Assembly (NCBI GenBank): GCA_016715245.1
Contig: JADKAS010000001.1
Span: forward strand, 566,163 to 630,162
Length of the DNA stretch: 64,000 nt
From: Saprospiraceae bacterium
Lineage (GTDB): Bacteria; Bacteroidota; Bacteroidia; Chitinophagales; Saprospiraceae
Direction of reading: 5' to 3'
Shown: positions 21,319 to 29,137 of the stretch, piece after piece
Layout of the letters: each line of letters begins with the position of its first letter
Numbering within the stretch: the stretch's first letter is position 1
Position numbers and translations under genes: made by a program
Notes under the pieces: model-generated
Told to the model about the DNA's origin: nothing
Seen by the model: only the letters and a program-made list of their open reading frames with translations
Database searches by the model: none

Positions 21319-21383
21319 GCAAATTTTTTAATCAACTACGATTTTAGTAATCCAACCGATTTCTTCTTCAAAAGGATAATTTG

Positions 21384-22991
21384 TCAATCTATTGTGGTAA
21401 AAAAACAACAATGACAAATCTTCAGTAAATATAGTATTTCCTTTTTACCTAAAACCTGTTTTGCATGATAACAACCTAAAAATGACAAACCTTCTTTTAT
21501 TATATTTTTAATATCGTTCTGAAGCAAAGAAGGAGAACAAATCAATTTTCCCTGAAGATGCCAGTTCTGCAAAACAGGGAGCATTTGTCCACACTTATCT
21601 TCAAAATCGCCGTAAGGCAATTCAACTTTGGATGTATTTGATGTAATAAAACCGACAACGTCTGTGTAATCCATATCAGAAAACAACATCTGAAATGCAA
21701 CAAATGCAACCAGATTGGACGATAAGACAACCTGATTTTTACTGAATTCCTGAACTACTGCTTCGCCCAACAATCTGGTGTAAATGCTCTCTCTCTGAGC
21801 ATCATCCTTAATCATGCCATCTGTCGTAAAATAATCTTCAAGATGTACAATATGACCAAATTTATCTATACTTTCTCCATTTTCATTGATGGTATTGCCG
21901 AAAACATCCATCGCCTTTCCAAGAGAAATATATACTTCTGATTCTTTTGAAAAGAGTTTTTGCACGAATCTAAAATTGGATAAAAAACCCGATGACAATT
22001 CTCTGCTTTTAGAATACCTTTCTTTACCAATTTGCCTAAGATACTGATCAATAAGATTTTTCCCTTCAAGAACAAAATGATAATTAATATTCATCGTTAC
22101 AACAAATATCTTTTTATTTTTACCTTGTTCCAGATTTAATCGTTGGGCTTCTATCAATGAACTAATAAGACCTAATTTAATTTTGCATTCAGTTGCGCCG
22201 CTTCTAGACCTTGTTCCTCCCGGAAAAAAAATATTATTTACACCTTTTGTCAATGAAAACGTGGTCATTCCTTTCAGACACTCGAGATAAATAGGGTTTT
22301 TCTTTCTTCTGTCCACCCTGAATGCGCCTAATCTGTTCATAAAGTACGCCGCCAATTCAACATTGTATAGATTCAGACCGGCACCATAAGAAAAAACCGG
22401 TAAGCCTAATTTCGTGTCAATCGCATAACCTACCATAATACTGTCAAGATTGGAATGATGAGTAGGCAAAATGACCATGGTACCTTTATCAAATAATGAA
22501 GCAACGTGATCTTTGTTGCCCACAATTTTAATTTTGTCCAGGAGGTCCTTTTTACTACCCCACCTCCATTGTCCGGGTTTAAAGTAACGATTGAAAATAC
22601 GTTTAAAAAAGCTGGTGAGAAATAATCGGGAAAACCGGAATGTCTTAATATCAAAATGCCCAACAATTTCTTCAGAATACCGGTTAATGATTTTTTTAAG
22701 TAATTCTACTTCTGCTCCGTCCTTATCCTCAAGATTTTCAATTAGCTCAAGCGTCTTGCCAACATTATTCCAATGCCCTTTATCATCAACAGGATCAACT
22801 TTCCACGGGTTAAGTTTTATTCTTTGTTTTTCAAGATATACCGTCTTGGCAATAAGTTCAAAGATATTTTTATTATTGTCAAGTATTCTTTCTAAAACAA
22901 AAGCATTTAAATTTTCAACAAAAATCTTTCTTTCCTTACTTGCTTTGGCAACAGGCCAATCCTCAACTTCTGGATATAAATGTTTGATCAT
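21384..22991 (-). CDS. PlsB/PlsC-type glycerolipid acyltransferase
   Basis: 535 residues. The acyltransferase domain lies in the middle (about 160-300) with the HX4D block LPTHHSNLDS (about 177-186), GAFRVDRRKK (about 226) and FFPGGTRSRSG (about 260-270), the equivalent of FPEGTRS. A helical N-terminal ~150 residues and a C-terminal ~200 residues flank it. The overall size resembles glycerol-3-phosphate acyltransferases more than the ~240-residue PlsC. Known chemistry: transfer of an acyl chain to glycerol-3-phosphate or lysophosphatidate. No strong transmembrane segment is visible, so peripheral membrane association is inferred. It starts 10 bp after ysxC stops; the two are probably an operon. 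Confidence 0.78.
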   Translation of the reverse strand: MIKHLYPEVEDWPVAKASKERKIFVENLNAFVLERILDNNKNIFELIAKTVYLEKQRIKLNPWKVDPVDDKGHWNNVGKTLELIENLEDKDGAEVELLKKIINRYSEEIVGHFDIKTFRFSRLFLTSFFKRIFNRYFKPGQWRWGSKKDLLDKIKIVGNKDHVASLFDKGTMVILPTHHSNLDSIMVGYAIDTKLGLPVFSYGAGLNLYNVELAAYFMNRLGAFRVDRRKKNPIYLECLKGMTTFSLTKGVNNIFFPGGTRSRSGATECKIKLGLISSLIEAQRLNLEQGKNKKIFVVTMNINYHFVLEGKNLIDQYLRQIGKERYSKSRELSSGFLSNFRFVQKLFSKESEVYISLGKAMDVFGNTINENGESIDKFGHIVHLEDYFTTDGMIKDDAQRESIYTRLLGEAVVQEFSKNQVVLSSNLVAFVAFQMLFSDMDYTDVVGFITSNTSKVELPYGDFEDKCGQMLPVLQNWHLQGKLICSPSLLQNDIKNIIKEGLSFLGCYHAKQVLGKKEILYLLKICHCCFFTTID

Positions 22992-23001
22992 AAATTATCC
23001 T

Positions 23002-23598
23002 TTAATTACTTTGAACCAATTCATTAACATATGCCAATAACTCTTCGCGCCCAAGTTTTGTTTCTGAACTTGTGACAAATTGTTTTGGTAATGATTCCCA
23101 TTCCGATAACAACTCTTTGTTGATCGAATCAATATTGTCTGACAACTGTTTTTTAGGCAGTTTATCTGCTTTCGTAAAAACAATAACAAAAGCAATTCCA
23201 TTTTCACCCAACCATTGTATAAAAAGTTGATCTATTTTTTGTAAAGAAAGCCTTACATCAATTAATAAAAAACAACACAAAAGACTATCTCTTTTAAGAA
23301 CATAATCCAATATCATTTTACTGAATAATTGTTTTTTTTCTTTGGAAACCCTTGCATATCCGTAACCAGGTAAGTCCACAAGATTCCAGGAATCATTAAT
23401 ATTGAAAAAATTCAGCATTTGAGTTTTCCCAGGTGTATTTGAAACTTTGGCTAAACTCTTTTTTTGTGTTAACATATTAATCAGTGATGACTTGCCTACA
23501 TTGGATCTTCCAATAAAGGCAAATTCCGGTTTATCACTTACCGGGCAAAGAGAAACTTTCGGATAACTGGCGATATATTCAACCTTTGAAAAATTCAC
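23002..23598 (-). CDS. ysxC: Ribosome biogenesis GTPase YsxC/EngB
   Basis: 198 residues, normal family length. G1 GRSNVGKSS (about 31-39), G2 TPGKTQ (about 57-62), G3 DLPGYGYA (about 75-82), G4 FTKADK (about 142-147) and G5 TSSE (about 174). The YARVS region and FIGRSNVGKSSL are specific for this branch rather than Era or Der. Known role: assembly of the 50S ribosomal subunit. It is followed 10 bp later by the acyltransferase gene. Upstream, 200 bp (23599-23798) separate it from the divergent outer-membrane protein; I saw no promoter match on the minus strand there. Confidence 0.93.
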   Translation of the reverse strand: MNFSKVEYIASYPKVSLCPVSDKPEFAFIGRSNVGKSSLINMLTQKKSLAKVSNTPGKTQMLNFFNINDSWNLVDLPGYGYARVSKEKKQLFSKMILDYVLKRDSLLCCFLLIDVRLSLQKIDQLFIQWLGENGIAFVIVFTKADKLPKKQLSDNIDSINKELLSEWESLPKQFVTSSETKLGREELLAYVNELVQSN

Positions 23599-23798
23599 TG
23601 CGGCATCATTTTTGTTATATTAAACTTATCTTTAATAAATAATATATTATCAATCAAACACATGAAATATAAATTATGATTTTTAGTCACGTCTCTTGTT
23701 AAAGAAAGTTTAAAAAGTCGGCAAAAATACATATTTTTACAGTCTTTATCGTTCTAAAAGTGAATAGTTTCAATTAAAACCTATAAAAACAAAAGTTC

Positions 23799-24431
23799 AT
23801 GAAATATACATTCTTTATTCTGATTTTCCTGTTTATAGGGGCAAAAACTACATATTCTCAATTTGAATGGGGAATGAAAGTTGGTATCAGTAGCCAACAA
23901 CTTGGAAACACTTCCCTTCAATCCTGGCTGCAAACAGATAATTTGTCAAGCCACTTTACACAAGCCGAATACGGTCACCATTTTGGACTATACAGCAGAA
24001 TAAAAGTAGTTAATATATATATTGAACCTGCATTATTATTTAATTCAAGTGCTTTTTCATATACGTTTAAAGATTATTCAGAAAACGGTTTGTCTACGAT
24101 AGTAAAGAATGAAAGGTATAATCATGCGAGTATTCCGATAATGGTGGGTTTAAAACTTGGGTTTTTCAGGATATTCGGTGGGCCGGTTGGCAACGTATTT
24201 ATCAATAAAACATCGGAACTTTGGGATTTTGAAAACTACCAGGAAAAATTCAAATCTTTTTCATATGGTATACAAGGAGGCTTGGGCCTGGATATCTGGA
24301 ATTTTCGTTTTGATGTTCAATATGAAAACAACCTGAAACAGCTTGGCACACAGGTCAATATAGGAGGACGTGATATTTTATTATCTCCAAATGCATCCAG
24401 ATTTTTATTTACTCTTGGCTATAGATTTTAA
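23799..24431 (+). CDS. Outer-membrane beta-barrel protein (PorT-like family)
   Basis: 210 residues. The signal peptide (residues 1-20, cleavage near TYSQF) is followed by alternating amphipathic strands: FEWGMKVGI, HHFGLYSRI, VNIYIEPALLF, IPIMVGLKLG and FRIFGGPVGN, then a final strand LFTLGYRF ending in aromatic Phe, the classic outer-membrane insertion signature. About eight strands are expected. This matches the Bacteroidota porin-family or PorT-like barrel proteins (outer membrane beta-barrel domain); substrate and role unknown. It stands alone, divergent from ysxC and 97 bp before fmt. Confidence 0.8.
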   Translation: MKYTFFILIFLFIGAKTTYSQFEWGMKVGISSQQLGNTSLQSWLQTDNLSSHFTQAEYGHHFGLYSRIKVVNIYIEPALLFNSSAFSYTFKDYSENGLSTIVKNERYNHASIPIMVGLKLGFFRIFGGPVGNVFINKTSELWDFENYQEKFKSFSYGIQGGLGLDIWNFRFDVQYENNLKQLGTQVNIGGRDILLSPNASRFLFTLGYRF

Positions 24432-24528
24432 ACCAATGGATTTTTTGGATGTTTGAGGTTACGTAAAAATTTTATTTACCTTTATATGTAGTGTTTTTCC
24501 ATCTCTCTTAGTTAAGTTGTAATCTCTT

Positions 24529-25452
24529 ATGCGAATAGTTTTTTTTGGCACCCCTGAATTTGCTGCAACTTCCCTTCATACCCTTATTACGAATGGAAAA
24601 AACGTAGTAGCCGTTGTAACATCATGCGATCAACTGGGAGGAAGAGGCGGAAAAAATTTGATAGAGTCGCCGGTAAAAAAAATGGCAGAAGCTCATCACA
24701 TCCGAATTTTACAACCCAAAAGTCTGAAGAATAAAGAATTTATTGAACAACTGATGTCATTAAAAGCTGATATCTATATAATTGTGGCCTTTCGTATGTT
24801 GCCTGAAGTGGTTTGGACGATCCCTCCTTTAGGAAGTTATAATCTCCATGGGAGTCTTTTGCCCAAATACAGAGGAGCCGCTCCTATTCATTGGGCCATT
24901 ATCAATGGAGAAAAAGAGACAGGAGTAACTGTTTTTAAATTGAAACATGAAATCGATACCGGTGACATCCTTATGAAAGTCAGTATGCCGATTTTTGAAA
25001 ATGATACGACGGGTTCTGTTCATGACAGAATGATGGTTTTAGGAGCCGGTGTTTTACTGGAAGCCATGGATAAAATACAAAATAACGCACAATTCATGAT
25101 TCAGGATGAAAAAGAAGTTACACATGCACCCAAAATATTTCATGATGACTGCAAAATCAATTTTTTTCAGTCTACTAATAAAGTTTATGATTTCATAAGA
25201 GGGATGAGTCCCCATCCAGGCGCCTGGGTGAAAATTGATGGAATTGAATGTAAAATTTTATCAGCTACCTTTCTACTAAACAAAGAAACAAAACCTGGTC
25301 ATATCGATACAGATGGAAAAAAATATATGAATATTGAAACAAACGATGGTAAAATCCAAATTGAAACCATCAAAATGGCCGGGAAAAAATTAATGTCAAT
25401 ACAAGAATTTTTGTCAGGTTACAGATTACAACAATTATTTATCGGAGACTAA
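24529..25452 (+). CDS. fmt: Methionyl-tRNA formyltransferase
   Basis: 307 residues and complete. The formyltransferase core has MRIVFFGTPEFA (1-12), VVTSCDQLGGRGG (about 31-43, the loop contacting tRNA), ADIYIIVAFRMLPEVVW (about 80-96), and the catalytic block NLHGSLLPKYRGAAPIHWAI (about 105-124) with Asn, His and the later Asp in EIDTGDIL. The C-terminal OB-like domain runs from about 205. Known reaction: formylation of initiator Met-tRNA using 10-formyl-tetrahydrofolate. Its 3' end overlaps the convergent thioredoxin-fold gene by 18 bp. No def gene is adjacent. Confidence 0.95.
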   Translation: MRIVFFGTPEFAATSLHTLITNGKNVVAVVTSCDQLGGRGGKNLIESPVKKMAEAHHIRILQPKSLKNKEFIEQLMSLKADIYIIVAFRMLPEVVWTIPPLGSYNLHGSLLPKYRGAAPIHWAIINGEKETGVTVFKLKHEIDTGDILMKVSMPIFENDTTGSVHDRMMVLGAGVLLEAMDKIQNNAQFMIQDEKEVTHAPKIFHDDCKINFFQSTNKVYDFIRGMSPHPGAWVKIDGIECKILSATFLLNKETKPGHIDTDGKKYMNIETNDGKIQIETIKMAGKKLMSIQEFLSGYRLQQLFIGD

Positions 25453-25986
25453 ATTATTGAAGTGGGAATCTTTACAATAATTGTTTGTATAATATTTAAA
25501 CAAGGTTTTTTTATAATGACCTCCAATATAATAAGCTAAAATCATTTGAAAATCATCAACATTGTAATAGTTTTGATGAACGCCTATTTTCTGAAAATTC
25601 TGATCCAATATTACCAATGCAGGAAAAGACATTTTTCCATTTAATAATTCAACAGCCAGTTCATTAAAATCGTAGTTGTCAATTTCTACCGTTCTGTACG
25701 TTTTATCATTAAATTGAATTTTATCATTACTAACGGCATTAATTTTCACCGGATAAAACTTCTGGTTTATAAATTTGGCGGTTTGGTCATCAGTAAACGT
25801 GGTTGTTTCCAGATGTTTACACCATTTACAGTCGTTATAATAAAAATAAAGAAAATAATATTTGTCACTGACTTTATTATTATTAAATATGGCTTCAGGT
25901 TTTACCCATTTAATCCTGTTTTGAGCACTGGAATTTAATACTAAAAATAGGGTAAGGAAGGAAACAATTAATAACTTGTAATGCAT
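25435..25986 (-). CDS. Secreted thioredoxin-fold protein with CxxC
   Basis: 183 residues. Signal peptide (1-21, ending SSAQ), then a thioredoxin-like fold: YYFLYFYYNDCKWCKHLETTTF (about 43-64) with active-site CKWC, FINQKFYPVKINA, and the cis-Pro loop MSFPALVILD (about 119-128). This pattern matches the periplasmic thioredoxin or DUF255-like group in Bacteroidota, suggesting a reductase or isomerase role outside the cytoplasm. No partner (DsbD, CcdA) is adjacent. The gene is convergent with fmt and overlaps its 3' end by 18 bp. The 233 bp upstream (25987-26219) hold only the promoter-like box for the next plus-strand gene. Confidence 0.8.
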   Translation of the reverse strand: MHYKLLIVSFLTLFLVLNSSAQNRIKWVKPEAIFNNNKVSDKYYFLYFYYNDCKWCKHLETTTFTDDQTAKFINQKFYPVKINAVSNDKIQFNDKTYRTVEIDNYDFNELAVELLNGKMSFPALVILDQNFQKIGVHQNYYNVDDFQMILAYYIGGHYKKTLFKYYTNNYCKDSHFNNLVSDK

Positions 25987-26195
25987 TTGCCTTTCAAGGT
26001 TTGTCGATGATTAAGGTTAATTAATCGAATTAATTTGACTGGTTTCTTATAAAATGAATACAAAATTAAATAATATTCAGCGTATTTCCATACTTTTTAC
26101 CGTTAAGTAGAATACTTTAATAAAATTTTAACGTTTCTCTTCCAACGTTTTTAACCCATCCTTATATAAACGTGTTTTATTTCTGACAAAACCAT

Positions 26196-26203
26196 TACAT
26201 TTG
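26196..26203 (+). promoter_or_regulatory. -7 promoter box TACATTTG
   Basis: A TAnnTTTG match 16 bp before the ATG at 26220. It would drive the conserved unknown gene and era together. The -33 region has TTTT only. Confidence 0.55.
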
Positions 26204-26219
26204 TATAAAATTTGTAAAA

Positions 26220-26807
26220 ATGCACGATATTGAGCCCTGGTACGGATGGAGGGATTATTATATTGCAGAGGAAGATAAAAAATCACCGTTTTATCAAAGA
26301 CAATATGATGAATTCGTTTTTACAAATAAAATATACAATCATTTTATTCATCCTCAATGGGATTTTTTCGGATCTGAAACTTTATATATCAAAATACTAT
26401 TTGTTGATTATCAACAGTCTTTTGCACTGATTGAGTGTATCGGAGAATGGAACGATTGTCTTGAGAATGATATAATGTTTCTTAAAAGAGAGATAATTGA
26501 CGTATTGATTTCTAAAAAAATATATCATTTTGTATTGTTTTGCGACAATGTCTTAAATTATCACGGTGATGAAGATTGTTATTACGAAGAGTGGTATGAC
26601 GATATCAAGGATCAGGAAGGATGGATATGTTTTGTAAATACTTTTGATCACGTATTATTGGAAATGAAAAAATATCGTTTACACCACTATGTCAATTTCG
26701 GCCAAAGGCTGAATGAAATGAATTGGAGGGGTAAAAATCCTGAACTGATGAAAGAAGAAATAGAAAATATAATTTTTAATAATACAAAAATGATAAAAAC
26801 AGGTTGA
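26220..26807 (+). CDS. Conserved Bacteroidota protein of unknown function, coupled to era
   Basis: 195 residues, cytoplasmic (no leader). It is rich in aromatic and acidic residues: it opens with HDIEPWYGWRDYYIAEEDKKSP and has the blocks IHPQWDFFGSETLYIKILFVDY (about 41-62), IGEWNDCLENDIMFLKREIID (about 73-93) and ENVL-like DNVLNYHGDEDCYYEEWYDD (about 110-129). I recognise the pattern as a protein conserved across Bacteroidota but know no function or named domain. It overlaps era by 4 bp (stop TGA inside the era TTG start region), so the two are translationally coupled. This suggests a link to ribosome assembly (inference only). Confidence 0.75.
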   Translation: MHDIEPWYGWRDYYIAEEDKKSPFYQRQYDEFVFTNKIYNHFIHPQWDFFGSETLYIKILFVDYQQSFALIECIGEWNDCLENDIMFLKREIIDVLISKKIYHFVLFCDNVLNYHGDEDCYYEEWYDDIKDQEGWICFVNTFDHVLLEMKKYRLHHYVNFGQRLNEMNWRGKNPELMKEEIENIIFNNTKMIKTG

Positions 26808-27721
26808 AAAAAGAAATCGAAGTCCCATACAAAGCAGGTTTTGTCAATATTGTGGGCAAACCTAATGTTGGAAAGTCAACACTCGTAAATACGTTTGTTA
26901 AAGAAAAATTATCCATCGTCACATCAAAACCACAAACAACGAGACATCGTATTCATGCATTGCTGAGTGAAGACCATTTTCAAATCGTGTTTTCTGATAC
27001 TCCGGGAATCATCAATGAGCCGCATTATAAAATGCAGTCGTCTATGAATAAGTTTGCTTATTCCGCATTTGAAGATGCTGACCTTATATTGTTTGTCACA
27101 GATATTTATGAAGCATATACCGGAGATGAATTGGTTTTTCAAATGTTAAAAACCACAGAGGTTCCTGTTATTCTCATCATTAATAAAATTGATCTCGATC
27201 AGGATGAAAAAGTAAATGAGATTGAAAAAAATTTAACAGAAATATATTCATTCTCAAAAATATTTAAGGTATCTGCCAAAGAAAAAATAAATACGGATTC
27301 AATTCTTGACACAATTGTTGATATTTTGCCTGTGCATCCACCCTACTATCCCCAAGATCAACTTTCAGATCGTCCTGAAAGGTTTTTTGTATCAGAAATT
27401 ATTCGTGAAAAAATATTACAGATGTACAGACAGGAAATACCCTATTCATGCGAGGTGGTGGTCCACCGCTTCAAAGAAGAAGAAAAGCATGGAAAACCAC
27501 TACTCATGATTTATGCAGACATATACGTGGAAAGAAAGTCACAAAAACCAATTATTATCGGAAATAAAGGTGAAAGCATTAAAAAACTGGGCATAGCATC
27601 GAGATTGGACCTCGAGAATTTTTTTGAAACGCATGTTTTTCTTGACCTGAATGTAAAAATTAAGGAAAATTGGCGGGACGATGATAAAATGCTGCAACAT
27701 TTTGGTTACGAAAACAATTAA
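26804..27721 (+). CDS. era: GTPase Era
   Basis: 305 residues. GTPase motifs: G1 GKPNVGKST (about 17-25), G2 TTRHRI, G3 DTPGI (about 65-69), G4 NKID (about 127-130) and G5 SAK. The C-terminal type II KH domain has KPIIIGNKGESIKKLGIASR (about 247-266) and FLDLNVKIKENWRDDD. Known role: binds the 3' end of 16S rRNA during 30S maturation. The start is TTG at 26804, overlapping the previous stop by 4 bp. An ATG start is not available before the G1 motif without losing the conserved KAGFVNIVG strand. Confidence 0.95.
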   Translation: MKKEIEVPYKAGFVNIVGKPNVGKSTLVNTFVKEKLSIVTSKPQTTRHRIHALLSEDHFQIVFSDTPGIINEPHYKMQSSMNKFAYSAFEDADLILFVTDIYEAYTGDELVFQMLKTTEVPVILIINKIDLDQDEKVNEIEKNLTEIYSFSKIFKVSAKEKINTDSILDTIVDILPVHPPYYPQDQLSDRPERFFVSEIIREKILQMYRQEIPYSCEVVVHRFKEEEKHGKPLLMIYADIYVERKSQKPIIIGNKGESIKKLGIASRLDLENFFETHVFLDLNVKIKENWRDDDKMLQHFGYENN

Positions 27722-27798
27722 AATTCGCATTTTTGACATTTTATGACAGAAAGTAAAATATTCCTGCTGAAGTACCATGTAATTCCATTCCATTTTAG

Positions 27799-27806
27799 TA
27801 ATTTTG
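27799..27806 (+). promoter_or_regulatory. -7 promoter box TAATTTTG
   Basis: A TAnnTTTG match 28 bp before the lipoprotein start at 27835 and after the era stop, suggesting a new transcription unit. No -33 element found. Confidence 0.5.
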
Positions 27807-27834
27807 CGCCTTCTTTTGAAAGCAAAATATAATT

Positions 27835-28842
27835 ATGTTCCGCATATACATTTTATTGGTAACTTTATTTACTTTTTTTTCTTGTTCGAATGATTTTCAA
27901 CTTACAGAAAATGCAAAAGAAATTCCTGTAGTGTATGGATTACTTTCACAGGCGGATACAGCTATTTATATAAGGGTTGAAAAAACCTTTCTTAATGAAG
28001 ACATTGAACCCAAAATTTTATCACAGGACCCTAATAATTTTTACTATAACAATATCAGTGTTGAATTAAAAAATAGAAATACTTTAAAAACATATATGCT
28101 AAAAAGAGTGGATGGAAATACAGAAGGTTATCCACGCGATAATGGCGTATTTGCGCAATCTCCAAATTATTTGTACAAGCTGCGCACTAATGACCTCGAC
28201 GGAGGAAAACTGGGGGATAATGTGGAATATGAACTTACCATAAAGCAAGAAGAAGGTACTTTACTGGCGAAAGCGAATACAGTTGTTTTACGTGCCATGG
28301 CGGAAAAGGATATTACTTCCCCTGCTGCATCCGGCGCACTTGCTATGGATTATACAAAAGATTTAAATATAGGATTTCGTGCTGATTCCAAAGCCTACAT
28401 CCATGATATATTTATTTATGTCTATTACACTGAAGAAAAAAATGGGAATGTTGAGGAAAAAGTTATTAAGTGGCCGCTTGCAAAAAATTTCGAAGCCAAT
28501 CAACCAGCCAATCTGAACATCAATTTCATGATAAATGGAAGAGCATTTTATGAGTTTTTAAAAGCTAACCTTACGGAAGATCCATTTGTAAATAGATTTT
28601 TAAAATCTGCTTCCATTGAAATTGCTTCAGGTGGTATTGAAATTAGAGACTATGTAAATATCGTTCAGGCAAATTTAGGAATTACCTCCAGTGGCGAAGT
28701 TCCTACCTATACCAATATTGAAAACGGAATAGGACTTCTGTCTTCCAGATCGAGACTGGTAAGAAATAATATTCCATTTACAGAAAATACCCGTGATTCT
28801 ATTGCAAATGGTATTATTACAAAAAAATTAAATTTTAGATAG
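27835..28842 (+). CDS. Secreted lipoprotein, possibly DUF4249-like
   Basis: 335 residues. Lipoprotein signal: hydrophobic core then FFSC with Cys at residue 17. The body is beta-rich: EIPVVYGLLSQADTAIYIRVEKTFL (about 28-52), FYYNNISVELKN, VEYELTIKQ and LLSSRSRLVRNNIPF near the end. The general architecture of an N-terminal carboxypeptidase-like sandwich followed by a larger beta domain resembles DUF4249-type outer-membrane lipoproteins of Bacteroidota, but I cannot confirm the family. It is followed after 73 bp, with its own promoter, by the Cys-rich membrane protein. Function unknown. Confidence 0.65.
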   Translation: MFRIYILLVTLFTFFSCSNDFQLTENAKEIPVVYGLLSQADTAIYIRVEKTFLNEDIEPKILSQDPNNFYYNNISVELKNRNTLKTYMLKRVDGNTEGYPRDNGVFAQSPNYLYKLRTNDLDGGKLGDNVEYELTIKQEEGTLLAKANTVVLRAMAEKDITSPAASGALAMDYTKDLNIGFRADSKAYIHDIFIYVYYTEEKNGNVEEKVIKWPLAKNFEANQPANLNINFMINGRAFYEFLKANLTEDPFVNRFLKSASIEIASGGIEIRDYVNIVQANLGITSSGEVPTYTNIENGIGLLSSRSRLVRNNIPFTENTRDSIANGIITKKLNFR

Positions 28843-28864
28843 CAAAGACTAAAAAAGTAAGGTT

Positions 28865-28893
28865 TTTGATAAAACTTTTCACTCTTACATTTG
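28865..28893 (+). promoter_or_regulatory. Bacteroidota promoter with -33 TTTG and -7 TACATTTG
   Basis: TTTG at 28865-28868 and TACATTTG at 28886-28893, 17 bp apart, with the start codon at 28916. Both elements and the spacing fit the Bacteroidota primary-sigma consensus. Confidence 0.65.
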
Positions 28894-28915
28894 TTTTTTA
28901 CTACAAATTTTCACA

Positions 28916-29137
28916 ATGTCTGATTTTCTTTACATCCTTCTTATTATTTTTTCTTTTTTTGGAATCGGTATTCTTTTGTTGAATATAAGGCATATTTTAA
29001 CAGGTAATGAATTCAGAGGTACATGCGCCAGTAATAATCCGATGTTGAAAAATCAGTTGGGTGAATGTACAGTTTGCGGTAAAAAATCTGACGAAGTCTG
29101 TAAAATGCCCGATGTCCCACAAAGTACCGTCAAATAA
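28916..29137 (+). CDS. Small Cys-rich single-span membrane protein, NqrM/DUF539-like
   Basis: 73 residues. One N-terminal membrane helix (about 4-24, LYILLIIFSFFGIGILLLNI) is followed by a short soluble tail with four cysteines: GTCASNNPML (Cys36), GECTVCGKK (Cys50 and Cys53) and EVCKMP (Cys61). The design of one helix plus a Cys cluster just past the membrane resembles NqrM (DUF539), which helps deliver iron to the Na+-translocating NADH:quinone reductase in characterised bacteria. The Cys spacing differs from proteobacterial NqrM, so this is a suggestion. The stop overlaps the ATG of the PIG-L gene by one base, implying co-translation. No nqr genes are in the window. Confidence 0.65.
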   Translation: MSDFLYILLIIFSFFGIGILLLNIRHILTGNEFRGTCASNNPMLKNQLGECTVCGKKSDEVCKMPDVPQSTVK

